This document shows positions 54,087 to 63,354 of a stretch of 64,000 nucleotides of DNA, in pieces. The notes under the pieces were generated by a model that worked only from the letters and a program-made list of their open reading frames with translations, searched no databases and was not told the origin of the DNA. The stretch comes from Calothrix anomala FACHB-343. GTDB taxonomy: Bacteria > Cyanobacteriota > Cyanobacteriia > Cyanobacteriales > Nostocaceae. Every line of letters starts with the position of its first letter. The stretch's first letter is position 1. The stretch spans positions 111,589 to 175,588 of the forward strand of contig NZ_JACJQG010000009.1 in assembly GCF_014696435.1 (NCBI RefSeq), in the 5' to 3' direction. The position numbers were made by a program, and so were the translations under genes.

Positions 54087-54631
54087 AAGTTAAGGTCAAT
54101 AATTTGGATATTTTCTGGTAATTTGGGATTATCAGAAACTTTAGTAAATAAAGTTGCTGTACCAGAAAAAGCTGTAGGTCTAGGTTTACCTGGATCGGTA
54201 TTATCTAATTGCACTCTTAACTGACCGTTAGCAGTAAATTCAAAAATTGTGAGTGCCTTTTTTTGCTCCTGGGAAATAATCACATCAAGATGCATTGGTT
54301 GTGGAGTCGGGTTAATACTATACCCAAATTCCACAGCCATCGGCTTTTGGGAATTAGGGGAAAGAATATATAATTTACCATCTGGCGAGAACACAAAGGT
54401 AAGTATTAACTCAGATCCAGGATCTTTGCTTTCCCATTGACCTATTATTTGCTGTGCAATTGGGTTAGTTGGCTGATTTGTCGCTGGTGCAGTTGGAGTT
54501 GGTGCTGGTGCTGGTGTTGTTTGAGCTAGCACAGCCTTGTTCAAAGTCATTGATAATGCTATAAGTAGGCAGTTAGTCAGCATTGTGCTAGCGATCGCAA
54601 ATCTGCCAAAGTAGGGGAAAATTTGAGGCAT
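54083..54631 (-). CDS. Exported hypothetical protein upstream of purN
   Basis: The 182-residue product has a signal peptide (MLTNCLLIALSMTLNKAVLA, cut before QTT if started at 54583), then a Pro/Ala/Thr-rich linker and a lipocalin-like small beta domain (IGQWESKDPGSELILTFVFS, PDGKLYILSP, ALTIFEFTANGQLRVQLDNT). Probably periplasmic. No function is known. The ATGA-type overlap with purN suggests co-transcription. Confidence 0.75.
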   Translation of the reverse strand: MPQIFPYFGRFAIASTMLTNCLLIALSMTLNKAVLAQTTPAPAPTPTAPATNQPTNPIAQQIIGQWESKDPGSELILTFVFSPDGKLYILSPNSQKPMAVEFGYSINPTPQPMHLDVIISQEQKKALTIFEFTANGQLRVQLDNTDPGKPRPTAFSGTATLFTKVSDNPKLPENIQIIDLNL

Positions 54632-54716
54632 CCGTTTAAGCCAAATCGATTGACAGGATCTTAGCAGTACCTCTTGAGAGAATCACACCCCACCGCATTT
54701 CACTGCCAAAATAGTC

Positions 54717-55607
54717 ATGACTAAATCCCGTTCCCATCAAACCCAGCTGCTAGATAATGATACAGTCGCCGCTTGGATTTTTCTCACACCAGCCCTGATT
54801 TTACTAGGTTTATTTATCATTTGGCCGATCGCCTATTTGTTTTACCTCAGTTTCACAGCTGGTAGTTTTACCTCCAAAGGAACTTATCTTGTAGGCTTAA
54901 AAAATTACTGGCGCTTGCTATTCAATGCCGATTTTTGGCAAGTCTTGGGTAACACTGCTTACTTTACCATTGCCACAGTCATTCCCAGTCTAATCATTCC
55001 TCTAGGGTTAGCAGTATTATTAAACCGTTCTTTGGCTTTACGGGGTGTCCTGCGCAGCGCCTATTTTTTACCTTCAATTATTTCTCTTGTCGCTGCTGGC
55101 TTAGGATTTCGCTGGCTATTCCAAACCACTGGCCCCGTAAACAGCTTTTTAAATATCTTTGGTATCCCATCTATTCCTTGGTTAGGTGACACATTTTGGG
55201 CTATGCCAGTACTTATTTTATTAAGTATTTGGAAACAACTCGGCTTTAATATGGTCGTATTTCTAGCCGGATTGCAAGCCATACCCCCCAGCCGTTACGA
55301 AGCCGCCGAACTCGATGGTGCAAACGGTTGGCAACAATTTTGGCATATTACCCTTCCCGGATTGCGATCGACTTTAATATTTGCAATTGTTACCACAGCA
55401 ATATTTACCTTACGCAGTTTTGAGCAAGTTTACGTAATTACAGGTGGCGGCCCTCTGAATACCACAAATTTGCTAGTTTATTACATTTATCAAGAAGCTT
55501 TTGGTCAATTTGATTTTGGTTATGCGGCTGCTGCTGCAACAGTACTACTAGCCGTCACCTTAGTATTTGTGTATTTGCAATTGCGAACCTGGGGTGAAGA
55601 ATCTTAA
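54717..55607 (+). CDS. Sugar ABC transporter permease (UgpA/MalF type)
   Basis: A 296-residue permease with six hydrophobic helices and the EAA loop PSRYEAAELDGANGWQQFWH followed by ITLPGLRSTLIFAI, typical of the carbohydrate CUT1 group. The N-terminus TVAAWIFLTPALILLGLFII fits. No partner permease, binding protein or ATPase is adjacent, so its partners must be encoded elsewhere, as often in cyanobacteria. The substrate cannot be decided. Confidence 0.9.
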   Translation: MTKSRSHQTQLLDNDTVAAWIFLTPALILLGLFIIWPIAYLFYLSFTAGSFTSKGTYLVGLKNYWRLLFNADFWQVLGNTAYFTIATVIPSLIIPLGLAVLLNRSLALRGVLRSAYFLPSIISLVAAGLGFRWLFQTTGPVNSFLNIFGIPSIPWLGDTFWAMPVLILLSIWKQLGFNMVVFLAGLQAIPPSRYEAAELDGANGWQQFWHITLPGLRSTLIFAIVTTAIFTLRSFEQVYVITGGGPLNTTNLLVYYIYQEAFGQFDFGYAAAAATVLLAVTLVFVYLQLRTWGEES

Positions 55608-55945
55608 AGACGTTTTTGTCATCACTCTCACACCCAGAACAAAAATGTTAAATTTATTAAAAGCAACCAAATAATTTTCGCTAAACTATAGTTAAACTAT
55701 CATGTACAGCAACTAAAAATTACTTGTCGCCCAGTTGCCAAAATAGCTATATAACTGGTTGTCAAATTTAAGTGAAATTAATGATAGTAAAATTACCAGT
55801 ATATTAGGTCAGGAAAATTCTAACTTTAGGAACTCTTCAAAGGTTTTCCAGCAAAAATGACCTGGCATAAATCAATTTTCCATCACAATAATGGAGTGAG
55901 AGTATAAAACTACTCACCATCATTCGTGCAGCGAGTTGACAGTGC
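55608..55945. other. Intergenic region, nothing specific seen
   Basis: 338 bp AT-rich leader of the kinase gene. No hairpin with T-run or repeat was recognised. Confidence 0.4.
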
Positions 55946-57565
55946 ATGAGCTACTGCTTAAATCCTACTTGTTCTCATCCAGAAAATTTGGCAACTAGCC
56001 GAAGGTGTCAGTCTTGTGGCTCACAACTACTATTAAACAATCGCTATCAGGTGGTTAAACCATTAGGTCAGGGGGGCTTTGGTGCAACCTTTTTAGCCCA
56101 AGATCAAGGCTTACCTGGAGAACCCAGTTGTGTAATCAAGCAGCTACGTCCCTCAGCCACCGCACCACATGTTTTACAAATGGCGCGGGAACTGTTTGAG
56201 CGAGAAGCCAGAACCTTAGGTAAAATTGGTACCCATCCTCAAATCCCCAGGTTACTAGACTACTTTGAAGCCCAACAGCAATTTTATTTAGTTCAAGAAT
56301 ATATTGGTGGTGCTACTCTTCAGCAGGAAGTACAACGTAATGGTAGCTTTACAGAAGCTGGAGTCAAGCAATTTTTAAGCGAAATCTTGCCATTGCTGCA
56401 GTATATTCACGACCAAAAGGTAATTCATCGCGATATTAAACCAGCTAACTTGATTCGCCGTACTCAAGATTCCCGCATGGTACTAATTGACTTTGGTGCA
56501 GTTAAAAACCAAGTCACTCAAGGTTTTCCCGGCCAATCCGAGCAAACAGCATTAACTGCTTATGCAATTGGGACTCCAGGTTTTGCACCCCCAGAGCAAA
56601 TGGCGATGCGTCCAGTTTTCGCTAGTGATGTCTACGCACTAGGGGTAACTTGTATTTATTTATTGAGTGGTAAAACACCTAAAGATATAGAATACAATCC
56701 CTCCACAGGGGAAATGATTTGGGAGCCACTGGTACAAGTGAGCGATCATTTAGCGAGCGTGTTGCGGAAAATGTTGGAAGTGTCAGTCCGCAATCGCTAC
56801 AAGTCAGCCCAAGAAGTACTCAGAGGGTTGGAAATGGAACCCTATCTAGATAGTTTAGCTAAGGGACTGCTGGTTAAATCAGATGGCTCTGTGAAAGAGC
56901 AGACACATAACCGTATGGCAGATTCGGCAATTTTGTCCAACAATCCTGCCAGCAATCCCAATAATCTAGGAGTAGCCAATGTAGCAGCCGCTATTAGAGC
57001 TAGACGAGCTAAATCTTCAGAAAGCCTGGGATTGCAGCATCGGGGAACGCGCTCAGGGGTGGTAATGGCAAAACCCACAATGATGGAGAGTAACAATAGT
57101 AATAACTCGTTAAATCAAAATCCTAAAGTAGTACGAAAATTAAGTACTCAAGATTTACTAACCGCCTATGTTAAAGGCAGAAGGGATTTTGCTTTACACA
57201 ATTTAAAAATGCTCAACCTGCAAGGTGCTGATTTATCAGGAACAAATTTCCATTCTGCGCAATTGCAAAAAACTAACCTTCAGGGCGCTAATCTCCACGA
57301 CAGTGACTTTGGTAGAGCTAGTCTAAATGAGGCTAATCTGCGAGATGCGAACCTCAGCAAAGCTTACTTTAGCAACGCTGATTTAGAAGGTGCAGATTTA
57401 CGCGGCGCTGACCTTAGCTATGCTTATCTCAGCAATGCTAATCTTCGCGGTGCTAATCTTTGTGGTGCTAATCTCACAGGTGCCAAAATTACCGATGAGC
57501 AACTGGTAGTAGCAAAAACAAATTGGATGACAGTCCGCCCTAATGGCAAAAGAGGTTTATTGTAA
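55946..57565 (+). CDS. Serine/threonine protein kinase with pentapeptide repeats (SpkB-like)
   Basis: The 539-residue product has an N-terminal Cys motif (C4, C9, C21, C24) like a zinc ribbon, a Hanks-type kinase domain (about 33-300: LGQGGFGATFLAQD, HRDIKPANLIRR, LIDFGAVKN, GTPGFAPPEQ), a Ser/Asn-rich linker and a C-terminal beta-helix of about 18 pentapeptide repeats (A(D/N)LxG; about 420-520). This order matches SpkB of Synechocystis, linked to oxidative stress. All catalytic residues are present. A FHA-domain gene follows, which may read its phosphothreonine output. Confidence 0.93.
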   Translation: MSYCLNPTCSHPENLATSRRCQSCGSQLLLNNRYQVVKPLGQGGFGATFLAQDQGLPGEPSCVIKQLRPSATAPHVLQMARELFEREARTLGKIGTHPQIPRLLDYFEAQQQFYLVQEYIGGATLQQEVQRNGSFTEAGVKQFLSEILPLLQYIHDQKVIHRDIKPANLIRRTQDSRMVLIDFGAVKNQVTQGFPGQSEQTALTAYAIGTPGFAPPEQMAMRPVFASDVYALGVTCIYLLSGKTPKDIEYNPSTGEMIWEPLVQVSDHLASVLRKMLEVSVRNRYKSAQEVLRGLEMEPYLDSLAKGLLVKSDGSVKEQTHNRMADSAILSNNPASNPNNLGVANVAAAIRARRAKSSESLGLQHRGTRSGVVMAKPTMMESNNSNNSLNQNPKVVRKLSTQDLLTAYVKGRRDFALHNLKMLNLQGADLSGTNFHSAQLQKTNLQGANLHDSDFGRASLNEANLRDANLSKAYFSNADLEGADLRGADLSYAYLSNANLRGANLCGANLTGAKITDEQLVVAKTNWMTVRPNGKRGLL

Positions 57566-57983
57566 TTTCCGGTTCTTCAGATCAGTCGCTCAGATTTCTT
57601 TACTCAACATTAGTAGCTAAAAGGTTGGTGAAAAAACCTAGTGCTGATGATATGACGATTATCTTTGCAACAGCTATTTGCTCTATCTAAAATTTTTGAG
57701 CAACGGTATCGCTAATACATACGTTATTTCACTTAATAGTGAGAAATTTTAATAAAATTTTTATATTTATAATCTGTTACATTTTACTAAAGATAATTTA
57801 CAATAAAAAATAAACTGAAACAATAATTTTTCATAAAAGATTCTGATGAAATGTATTTATTTTTATTTACACAAGAAAACTGTTACCTAAAAAACGATCA
57901 ACTTAACGCCCTAAGCTACCTCTGTTTTTAATTAGTAGCGATAAGTAAATTGTTCACTGATAGTAGGCTGAGAAGAAATATTA
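57566..57983. other. Intergenic region, nothing specific seen
   Basis: 418 bp between the kinase and the FHA gene, AT-rich, with no terminator or repeat recognised. The gap is long for a shared transcript, so the FHA gene may have its own promoter. Confidence 0.4.
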
Positions 57984-58763
57984 ATGACCGAAATCAGCAA
58001 ATCACATTTTTTGCCAATTAAAGGCTTATCTATGCAGGCTGAGTTGCAAGAGAAAGAACTAGAACGGCGATTAAGTTTATTTCAAGTATTTCTCAAATTA
58101 TATGAACAACATCGCAACGTTCTAGATGACTTCCTGCAATTAGAAAACCTAGCTCAAACATCATCAGCAGTAAATAAAATTTACGTCCAAGGTGTTGTAG
58201 AGGGTTCTACAGTTTATATCATTACTAATCTGTGTGACCAAAAAACTCAAGCTTTGCAACAACCCCAGGGAATTTGGACTATAGGTAAAGATGAGAGCAA
58301 TGGTATATCAATTGCCGATCCATATCTATCCCATCGCCATGCGGCTATTCAATATATTGACAATCAAGGCTTCTACTTGATTGACTTTAACAGTGCAAAT
58401 GGTTCATTTATCAACGGTGAACCAGTTTACCAGCCGACGAAACTTAATGATGGCGATCGCATTCGTTTAGGAATGATAACTTTTGATTTTTTTGTGAATC
58501 AAACTCGCTCCACTCTACCCACAGTGGCTGTAGAGTTACTGATGCAGCTTGTACCCGCAAGGAATGAGAATTCACTAAATTTACTTAATTCCAGCAGCTA
58601 CCAAAAAAATTATAAAATTCAGTCTCTGAACGGTACTTTACAAATTACTAAAGGCTCATACTTAATTGATGATTTAAAATATGAGCAATCTCACTTTACT
58701 GAAGAGGAAAAGTCTGAGATTTTAGATCGCTTTTTTAGCAAACATAAGTCTGATATTCTTTAA
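57984..58763 (+). CDS. FHA domain-containing protein
   Basis: A cytoplasmic protein of 259 residues. The FHA domain is at about 97-165 with GKDESNGISI, SHRHAAI (Arg-His of the phosphothreonine pocket) and NSANGSFINGEPV. The N-terminal 60 residues form a likely coiled coil (ELQEKELERRLSLFQVFLKL). The C-terminal part is unknown and acidic. FHA domains bind phosphothreonine, so the upstream SpkB-like kinase is a candidate partner. Confidence 0.9.
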   Translation: MTEISKSHFLPIKGLSMQAELQEKELERRLSLFQVFLKLYEQHRNVLDDFLQLENLAQTSSAVNKIYVQGVVEGSTVYIITNLCDQKTQALQQPQGIWTIGKDESNGISIADPYLSHRHAAIQYIDNQGFYLIDFNSANGSFINGEPVYQPTKLNDGDRIRLGMITFDFFVNQTRSTLPTVAVELLMQLVPARNENSLNLLNSSSYQKNYKIQSLNGTLQITKGSYLIDDLKYEQSHFTEEEKSEILDRFFSKHKSDIL

Positions 58764-58790
58764 ATTCAAGGCAAAATGAGTCCGTTGTCA

Positions 58791-59061
58791 TACCAATTTA
58801 AAAAAAGAATGCGATAAATTGTAGGGGCATGGGAATGCCCACTTGTGTCAACTTAAGCTCAAAACCTTTCTCTATCTCGTTTCCAGCCGGAGGCTGGAAA
58901 TGCGTATTCGTGGGCTGCTGCGTCGGAAGCTGATAAATTGAGGCGGAGCCTCAAGATAATAGCTCCCACGCAGAGCATGGGAGCTAGATAGAATTAGGGT
59001 TTCACGTTAAGTTGACACCAATGGGGAATGCCATGCCCTCTAAAATATATTGATGTGCCGC
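58791..59061. mobile_element. MITE of the TACCAATT type, interrupted by another element
   Basis: The left part (58791-58839: TACCAATTTAAAAAAAGAAT, GCGATAAATTGTAGGGGCAT) and right part (59024-59061: GCCATGCCCTCTAAAATATA, TTGATGTGCCGC) align with the two halves of the element at 16873-16971 read in reverse. Between them sits a 184-bp insertion at 58840-59023. The far right terminus is missing or degraded. Confidence 0.8.
58840..59023. mobile_element. Nested MITE, 184 bp, with 9-bp target duplication
   Basis: The ends are CACTTGTGTCAACTTAA and, reversed, CATTGGTGTCAACTTAA, extended by imperfect similarity for about 34 bp. GGGAATGCC flanks both sides (58831-58839 and 59024-59032). The interior holds CCAGCCGGAGGCTGG and AGGCGGAGCCT hairpins. 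No protein is encoded. Confidence 0.88.
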
Positions 59062-59217
59062 TTTAGTGGCTAAGAATTTATCAAAACTAGTAGTCTGACA
59101 ATCTAACTTTGATGTGTGAAGAAACGAACCGCGAAGGCATGAAGGGCACGAAGAAAGAGGTAAAGAAGAGAATTAAAAAATGATTCACCTAGCAAAGATG
59201 ACTTGTCAAAGTACTAG

Positions 59218-59254
59218 TATGGGATATATAGGTAAATTAACTATATATCCCATA
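59218..59254. repeat. Perfect 14-bp inverted repeat downstream of recA
   Basis: TATGGGATATATAG and CTATATATCCCATA around a 9-nt loop, 9 nt past the recA stop. The T-run (TTTTT) is on the + side, so as a classic terminator it would act on + strand transcripts; for recA it would be a hairpin without U-tract. Confidence 0.7.
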
Positions 59255-59263
59255 TTTTTGCGT

Positions 59264-60337
59264 TTATTCTTCTTCTTCTAAATCTTCTTCTTCCTCTTCA
59301 TCGCTTACCTTAGTGACAGAGTTAGCAGAAACAACTGCACCTTTGTCTAGCTTTTCACGAACTAACTGCTTAATTTGTGCAGCAAAGTCTGGTTTTTCTT
59401 CTAGGTATTTGATGGCGTTGTCCCGACCTTGAGAAATATTTTCGCCATTGAAGCTATACCAAGCACCTTTACGGAGCAAAATGCCTGTTTCTTCAGCTAG
59501 GTCAACAAGACAACCTATAGTAGAAACTCCTTTGCCAAAAATAATGTCAAATTCCGCAATTCTAAAGGGTGGTGCTACTTTATTTTTTGCTACCTTGACT
59601 TTGACGCGGTTACCAAATTCATCTGTACCTTTTTTCAAGGTTTGAATCCGACGAATATCTAAGCGTACCGAGGCGTAGAATTTTAAGGCATTACCACCTG
59701 TTGTGGTTTCTGGACTACCATAGGTAACGCCGATTTTTTGCCTCAATTGGTTGATAAAAATTACTGTGCAGCCAGATTTACCAATATTACCAGTAATTTT
59801 CCGGAGAGCTTGGCTCATTAATCGGGCTTGCAGACCAACGTGAGCATCTCCCATATCGCCTTCAATTTCGGCTCTGGGTACTAGGGCGGCTACGGAGTCA
59901 ATGACTACAATGTCAACCGCCGCAGAGCGAACCAATTGATCGACAATTTCTAAAGCGGCTTCACCTGTATCTGGCTGGGAAACCAAAAGATTTTCAATAT
60001 CTACACCTAAGGCGGCAGCATAGGTGGGGTCGAGAGCGTGTTCTGCGTCCACAAAGGCAGCAATACCACCTTCTCTTTGCACTTCTGCGATCGCATGTAG
60101 TGCTACTGTGGTTTTACCGGAGCTTTCCGGCCCATAAATCTCAATCACCCGACCTTTGGGTAAACCTCCACCCAATGCTAAATCCAAGGTGAGTGCGCCT
60201 GTGGAAATTGTCTCTACCCGCATCCGAGTAGCATCCCCTAAGCGCATGATTGCTCCTTTACCAAAGCTGCGCTCAATCTGGTTGAGTACAATATTCAGCG
60301 CTTTTTGCTTGCCAGAAGTATCGGTATTGATAGCCAT
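59264..60337 (-). CDS. recA: Recombinase RecA
   Basis: RecA forms ATP-dependent filaments on single-stranded DNA for strand exchange and for LexA cleavage. The 357-residue product has Walker [10 protein letters not shown], Walker [13 protein letters not shown], the L2 region [20 protein letters not shown] and an acidic C-terminal tail ([13 protein letters not shown]). A LexA-box-like sequence lies 56-69 nt upstream of the start. Confidence 0.98.
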   Translation of the reverse strand: MAINTDTSGKQKALNIVLNQIERSFGKGAIMRLGDATRMRVETISTGALTLDLALGGGLPKGRVIEIYGPESSGKTTVALHAIAEVQREGGIAAFVDAEHALDPTYAAALGVDIENLLVSQPDTGEAALEIVDQLVRSAAVDIVVIDSVAALVPRAEIEGDMGDAHVGLQARLMSQALRKITGNIGKSGCTVIFINQLRQKIGVTYGSPETTTGGNALKFYASVRLDIRRIQTLKKGTDEFGNRVKVKVAKNKVAPPFRIAEFDIIFGKGVSTIGCLVDLAEETGILLRKGAWYSFNGENISQGRDNAIKYLEEKPDFAAQIKQLVREKLDKGAVVSANSVTKVSDEEEEEDLEEEE

Positions 60338-60392
60338 TCCTGCCTCTAACTAAATATATGGATTTAAGGACTTTTGGGATTGGAGTCTGAGT

Positions 60393-60406
60393 AGAACAGA
60401 TATACT
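60393..60406 (-). promoter_or_regulatory. LexA-box-like site upstream of recA
   Basis: The minus strand reads AGTATATCTGTTCT, one mismatch from the cyanobacterial/Gram-positive LexA consensus RGTACNNNDGTWCB. Its position 56-69 nt before recA fits SOS control. Binding is not proven. Confidence 0.6.
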
Positions 60407-60683
60407 ATTTTAGCCAGAAAATTCTGGAATTAGAACTTTTTAAACAAGAAAGTATGACAAGATCGTAACTCGAACTGATACATTGACGTTGAACATGACC
60501 CTCATACTTTATTTTGGCTTGTACAGGCCTAGTTTGGGGAACTCAGATCGTTATCACTTTCAAGTCGCTACAAATATAGCAGTTCTCGGTTGAATACAAT
60601 ACAGCCTAGAACACCGTAGCAAAAAGATTCTTTTTTCAGCAGCTACTACAATAGCTGATAGATTTAGGCAAAATTCAATACAT

Positions 60684-60729
60684 AGAATACAGGAGGCAGT
60701 GCCTTGTAGCCTTCTGCCTCCTGTATTCT
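60684..60729. repeat. Perfect 16-bp inverted repeat
   Basis: AGAATACAGGAGGCAG and its exact complement separated by 14 nt. No T-run on either side. It lies 47 nt after the PEP-CTERM gene's stop and may stabilise that transcript or be a repeat element. Confidence 0.75.
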
Positions 60730-60775
60730 GGAAATTAAGGACTAAATTCCTGATTTACGTGCCTTTTGCGGCAAA

Positions 60776-61621
60776 TTACCTACATGAAGATTTAGCTTTT
60801 TGTTTAGAGAAATTTTTGCGATATAACAGGTACATCCCTGCTAACAATGAACCAGCAACGGTTGAGGGTTCGGGTACATTGTTTTTTGGGGGAGAATTAG
60901 GTTTTTGTCCATAACTTACTCTGGCATAAATCTCATGTTCAATGCCAAACTGATTCTGTGCAAAATCATCTTCCAGAGCAGAAATACTAGTCTGAGGTGG
61001 ACGGGGAAATATTGGTTTGCCAAAGCCGCCGATCTCAAATATAAATGAATCTAAATTATAGATAAATTCAGTTGTGGGTAATGGTGTAGCAAATTCAACA
61101 CGGTCTGCGTAGGCTACGTCTTTCAGTTCTTGAATATTTTTTGGCTTTGCTGGATTGGGTGTGTTTACTAAATTAAAATTTACTTGTAACAATTTATTTA
61201 CTGGTTTTTGGCTATCGCCAAAAGATAGAGCCAGATTTAAAGTTACATTTTTGACATTTGTGTCTGCGTAGTTGATAGCGTTAAAGTATTTTAAAGTACC
61301 TATTTTCGTCCAAGAGCCTTGATCTGCTGAAAAGGAATTTCCCGTAAATGTCAGTTCATTAGCTTTCTTGGTAGCCGAAATTTTAGCTACTGTACCCCAG
61401 CTAAATTTGTTTGTACCTACACCCTGAACCATTGTTGCGCACTCAGGATGGTTCGGGGTCTTTAAGCAAAGGTTAGCTTCATCTAAAATCGGGTTGCTCC
61501 ATACACCATCCGCGCTACCGGAAATAGTGAAAGCTTGGGCTTGACTAGAAAACCCAAATGCTGCTAGGGCAAACATTGAACAACCAGATATAGCAGTGGT
61601 AAAAACCAAACTCATGTTCAT
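60776..61621 (-). CDS. PEP-CTERM exported protein, THxN-like relative
   Basis: The 281-residue product has a signal peptide (SLVFTTAISGCSMFALAAFG ... QAQA), a beta-rich body with DGVWSNPILD, TNKFSWGTVAK and GTLKYFNAINY, and a C-terminal NVPEPSTVAGSLLAGMYLLY tail followed by basic residues, a canonical PEP-CTERM sorting signal. The order W-x-N-P, SWG, GTL-x-x-(F/Y)N parallels the protein at 41359-42114, but the THxN box reads LKYFN. Exported and probably exosortase-processed. Function unknown. Confidence 0.88.
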   Translation of the reverse strand: MNMSLVFTTAISGCSMFALAAFGFSSQAQAFTISGSADGVWSNPILDEANLCLKTPNHPECATMVQGVGTNKFSWGTVAKISATKKANELTFTGNSFSADQGSWTKIGTLKYFNAINYADTNVKNVTLNLALSFGDSQKPVNKLLQVNFNLVNTPNPAKPKNIQELKDVAYADRVEFATPLPTTEFIYNLDSFIFEIGGFGKPIFPRPPQTSISALEDDFAQNQFGIEHEIYARVSYGQKPNSPPKNNVPEPSTVAGSLLAGMYLLYRKNFSKQKAKSSCR

Positions 61622-61977
61622 ACGTCAGGTTTCGACTCCTACCTGATACCTAACCCATATACCTTAGTAAAGATGCGGAAATAAACCAAGAAGTTTCCGC
61701 CAACTTAATTAAATTTTTACACAAGCTTTATATTACTACTTAAAAACTTTATATATTGGTATATATTAAATCCAAGTATGATACAGTATTTTCTTGGACA
61801 AGGTAATAGTTAAATTTTTTCAAGCTAGAGAAATTTACAGATAGATAAAAAATATTGCAGAGGAGCGGAGAGGCAAATACACGCAAAATGTGAATTTTGC
61901 CCCTCATCTCCTCTGCAAGTTCAGAGTGCGTAGACGTAAAGCGGCTTGTCGCTAGACACCGCCAAAGCCAAAAGCTA
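61622..61977. other. Intergenic region with an inverted repeat
   Basis: It holds arms TTGCAGAGGAG (about 61854-61864) and CTCCTCTGCAA with GGCAAA/TTTGCC inside, and a spacer sequence of the type GTAGACGTAAAGCGGCTTGT before chlP's stop. It could end chlP transcription. No gene. Confidence 0.5.
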
Positions 61978-63234
61978 TTAGGGTGCTAAGGCGTTACCAC
62001 GAATCAGGCTACCAATGGTTTTGGCAGTAATTTTTAATTGAGTTATGGGGTTAGCGGGGACAACTGTTTTGTACAGGTAGCTGTCGAATGTGAGTTTTTG
62101 CACATCCAAGTCAGCGCACATTTCTACAAAAGCCTCGCGGGTAGCGTCGGAACGATAAAATACGGTTTGCAGAATGTCTAATACCTTGTAGGTAAGCCCG
62201 TATTTTTTATCCCAGCGCTTCAGGTAAACTTTGAGATCGTTTTCTGTGGGGATTTTTTTGCCGTTGTCGGACATTTCCACAATGGTTTCGGCACACATCC
62301 GCCCAGATTTGGCTGCAAAGTAAATACCTTCACCAGAAGATTTGGTAACGTAGCCTGCTGCATCTCCTACTAAAGCGATTCTACCGACAACGCGGCGAGG
62401 ACGGGGATGTTCGGGGATGGGGTGGGCTTCAACTTTGATGATTTTACCGCCTGCTAACTTCTCGCTAGCACGAGCGCGAATCCCTGCTTGTAACTGTTTA
62501 ATGCTGGCTTTATTTACCTGCATTGTGCCAGTACCGACGGCTACGTGATCGTATTTGGGGAATACCCAAGCGTAGAAGTCAGTAGAAACGTCATTACCGA
62601 CATACATTTCGGCGAGATCGTTGTAATAAGCCATTTTGTCTTGGGGTAGACGAATGCGCTCTTGGAATGCGATCGCATAATTGTAATCCCCAGCATCCAT
62701 TTCTTTCGCAATCCGGGAATTAGCCCCATCAGCCCCAATTACTAAATCCACTTTTAAGGTTTTAGCAATACCTGTTGAGCCACCTTCTGTATGGTCTACA
62801 TAATGGATGGTATAGGGGTCAGTATTGTTGGTAGGTATATCAAGTTTATGAACGGTGGCATTAATTAAAATTGCACCTAGTTTTGCCGCACGATTCCGAA
62901 GGAAGCCATCCAAAACCTCACGGCGGCACATTCCTATATACTCATCTTGATTTATCAGATTGATATCAACTTCTCTATTTGAAGGTGATATCATTTTCAT
63001 CTTGCGCACGCGGCGATCGATAATTTCCGGTGGTAAGTCAAACTCACTCACCATACACAGGGGAATGGCTCCCCCGCAAGGTTTAGCATTATCTAGCTTC
63101 CGCTCGATTAGATAAGTTTCAATCCCAGCTTTTGCCAGTGTTTCGGCGGCAGATGAACCAGCTGGGCCCGAACCAACAACAGCAACCCGTAGTGTCAAAG
63201 GTTTTCTCCCAATCTTGAGATTTACCGAAAGCAT
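61978..63234 (-). CDS. chlP: Geranylgeranyl diphosphate/chlorophyll reductase
   Basis: ChlP reduces the geranylgeranyl group to phytyl for chlorophyll and tocopherol. The product has the FAD-binding LRVAVVGSGPAGSSAAETLA, KPCGGAIPLCMVSEFDLPPE, and DLVIGADGANSRIA and VGDAAGYVTKSSGEGIYFA motifs. The start is either ATG 63234 or, more likely by comparison with the family, TTG 63195 (MTLRVAVVGSG). An apparent start at 63339 lies in heptamer repeat DNA (GGTCAATGGTC) and is rejected. Confidence 0.95.
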   Translation of the reverse strand: MLSVNLKIGRKPLTLRVAVVGSGPAGSSAAETLAKAGIETYLIERKLDNAKPCGGAIPLCMVSEFDLPPEIIDRRVRKMKMISPSNREVDINLINQDEYIGMCRREVLDGFLRNRAAKLGAILINATVHKLDIPTNNTDPYTIHYVDHTEGGSTGIAKTLKVDLVIGADGANSRIAKEMDAGDYNYAIAFQERIRLPQDKMAYYNDLAEMYVGNDVSTDFYAWVFPKYDHVAVGTGTMQVNKASIKQLQAGIRARASEKLAGGKIIKVEAHPIPEHPRPRRVVGRIALVGDAAGYVTKSSGEGIYFAAKSGRMCAETIVEMSDNGKKIPTENDLKVYLKRWDKKYGLTYKVLDILQTVFYRSDATREAFVEMCADLDVQKLTFDSYLYKTVVPANPITQLKITAKTIGSLIRGNALAP

Positions 63235-63354
63235 CCTACCACGGACGTTTGGCTCATTTCTCGCTCTTGCTTCTGGTTTTGACGGAAATGCAATATTCCT
63301 TAATATTTCGATACGAATAGCTATGGAGTCAATAGTCAAGGGTCAATGGTCAGA

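Larger units (their letters stand above)
60338..60775. other. recA upstream region with LexA-like box and a long hairpin
   Basis: It contains the LexA-like site at 60393-60406 and a perfect 16-bp inverted repeat AGAATACAGGAGGCAG / CTGCCTCCTGTATTCT at 60684-60729. No gene is supported. Confidence 0.5.

Noticed and set aside
59218-59254. Terminator for recA
   Set aside because: The hairpin is perfect, but the T-run is on the + strand side; on the recA strand the hairpin is followed by CTAGTACTTTG, so a classic rho-independent terminator for recA is not supported.
63235-63339. N-terminal extension of ChlP by 35 residues
   Set aside because: The upstream ATG lies in heptamer repeat DNA, and the added residues are unlike the family; the FAD motif should be close to the N-terminus.
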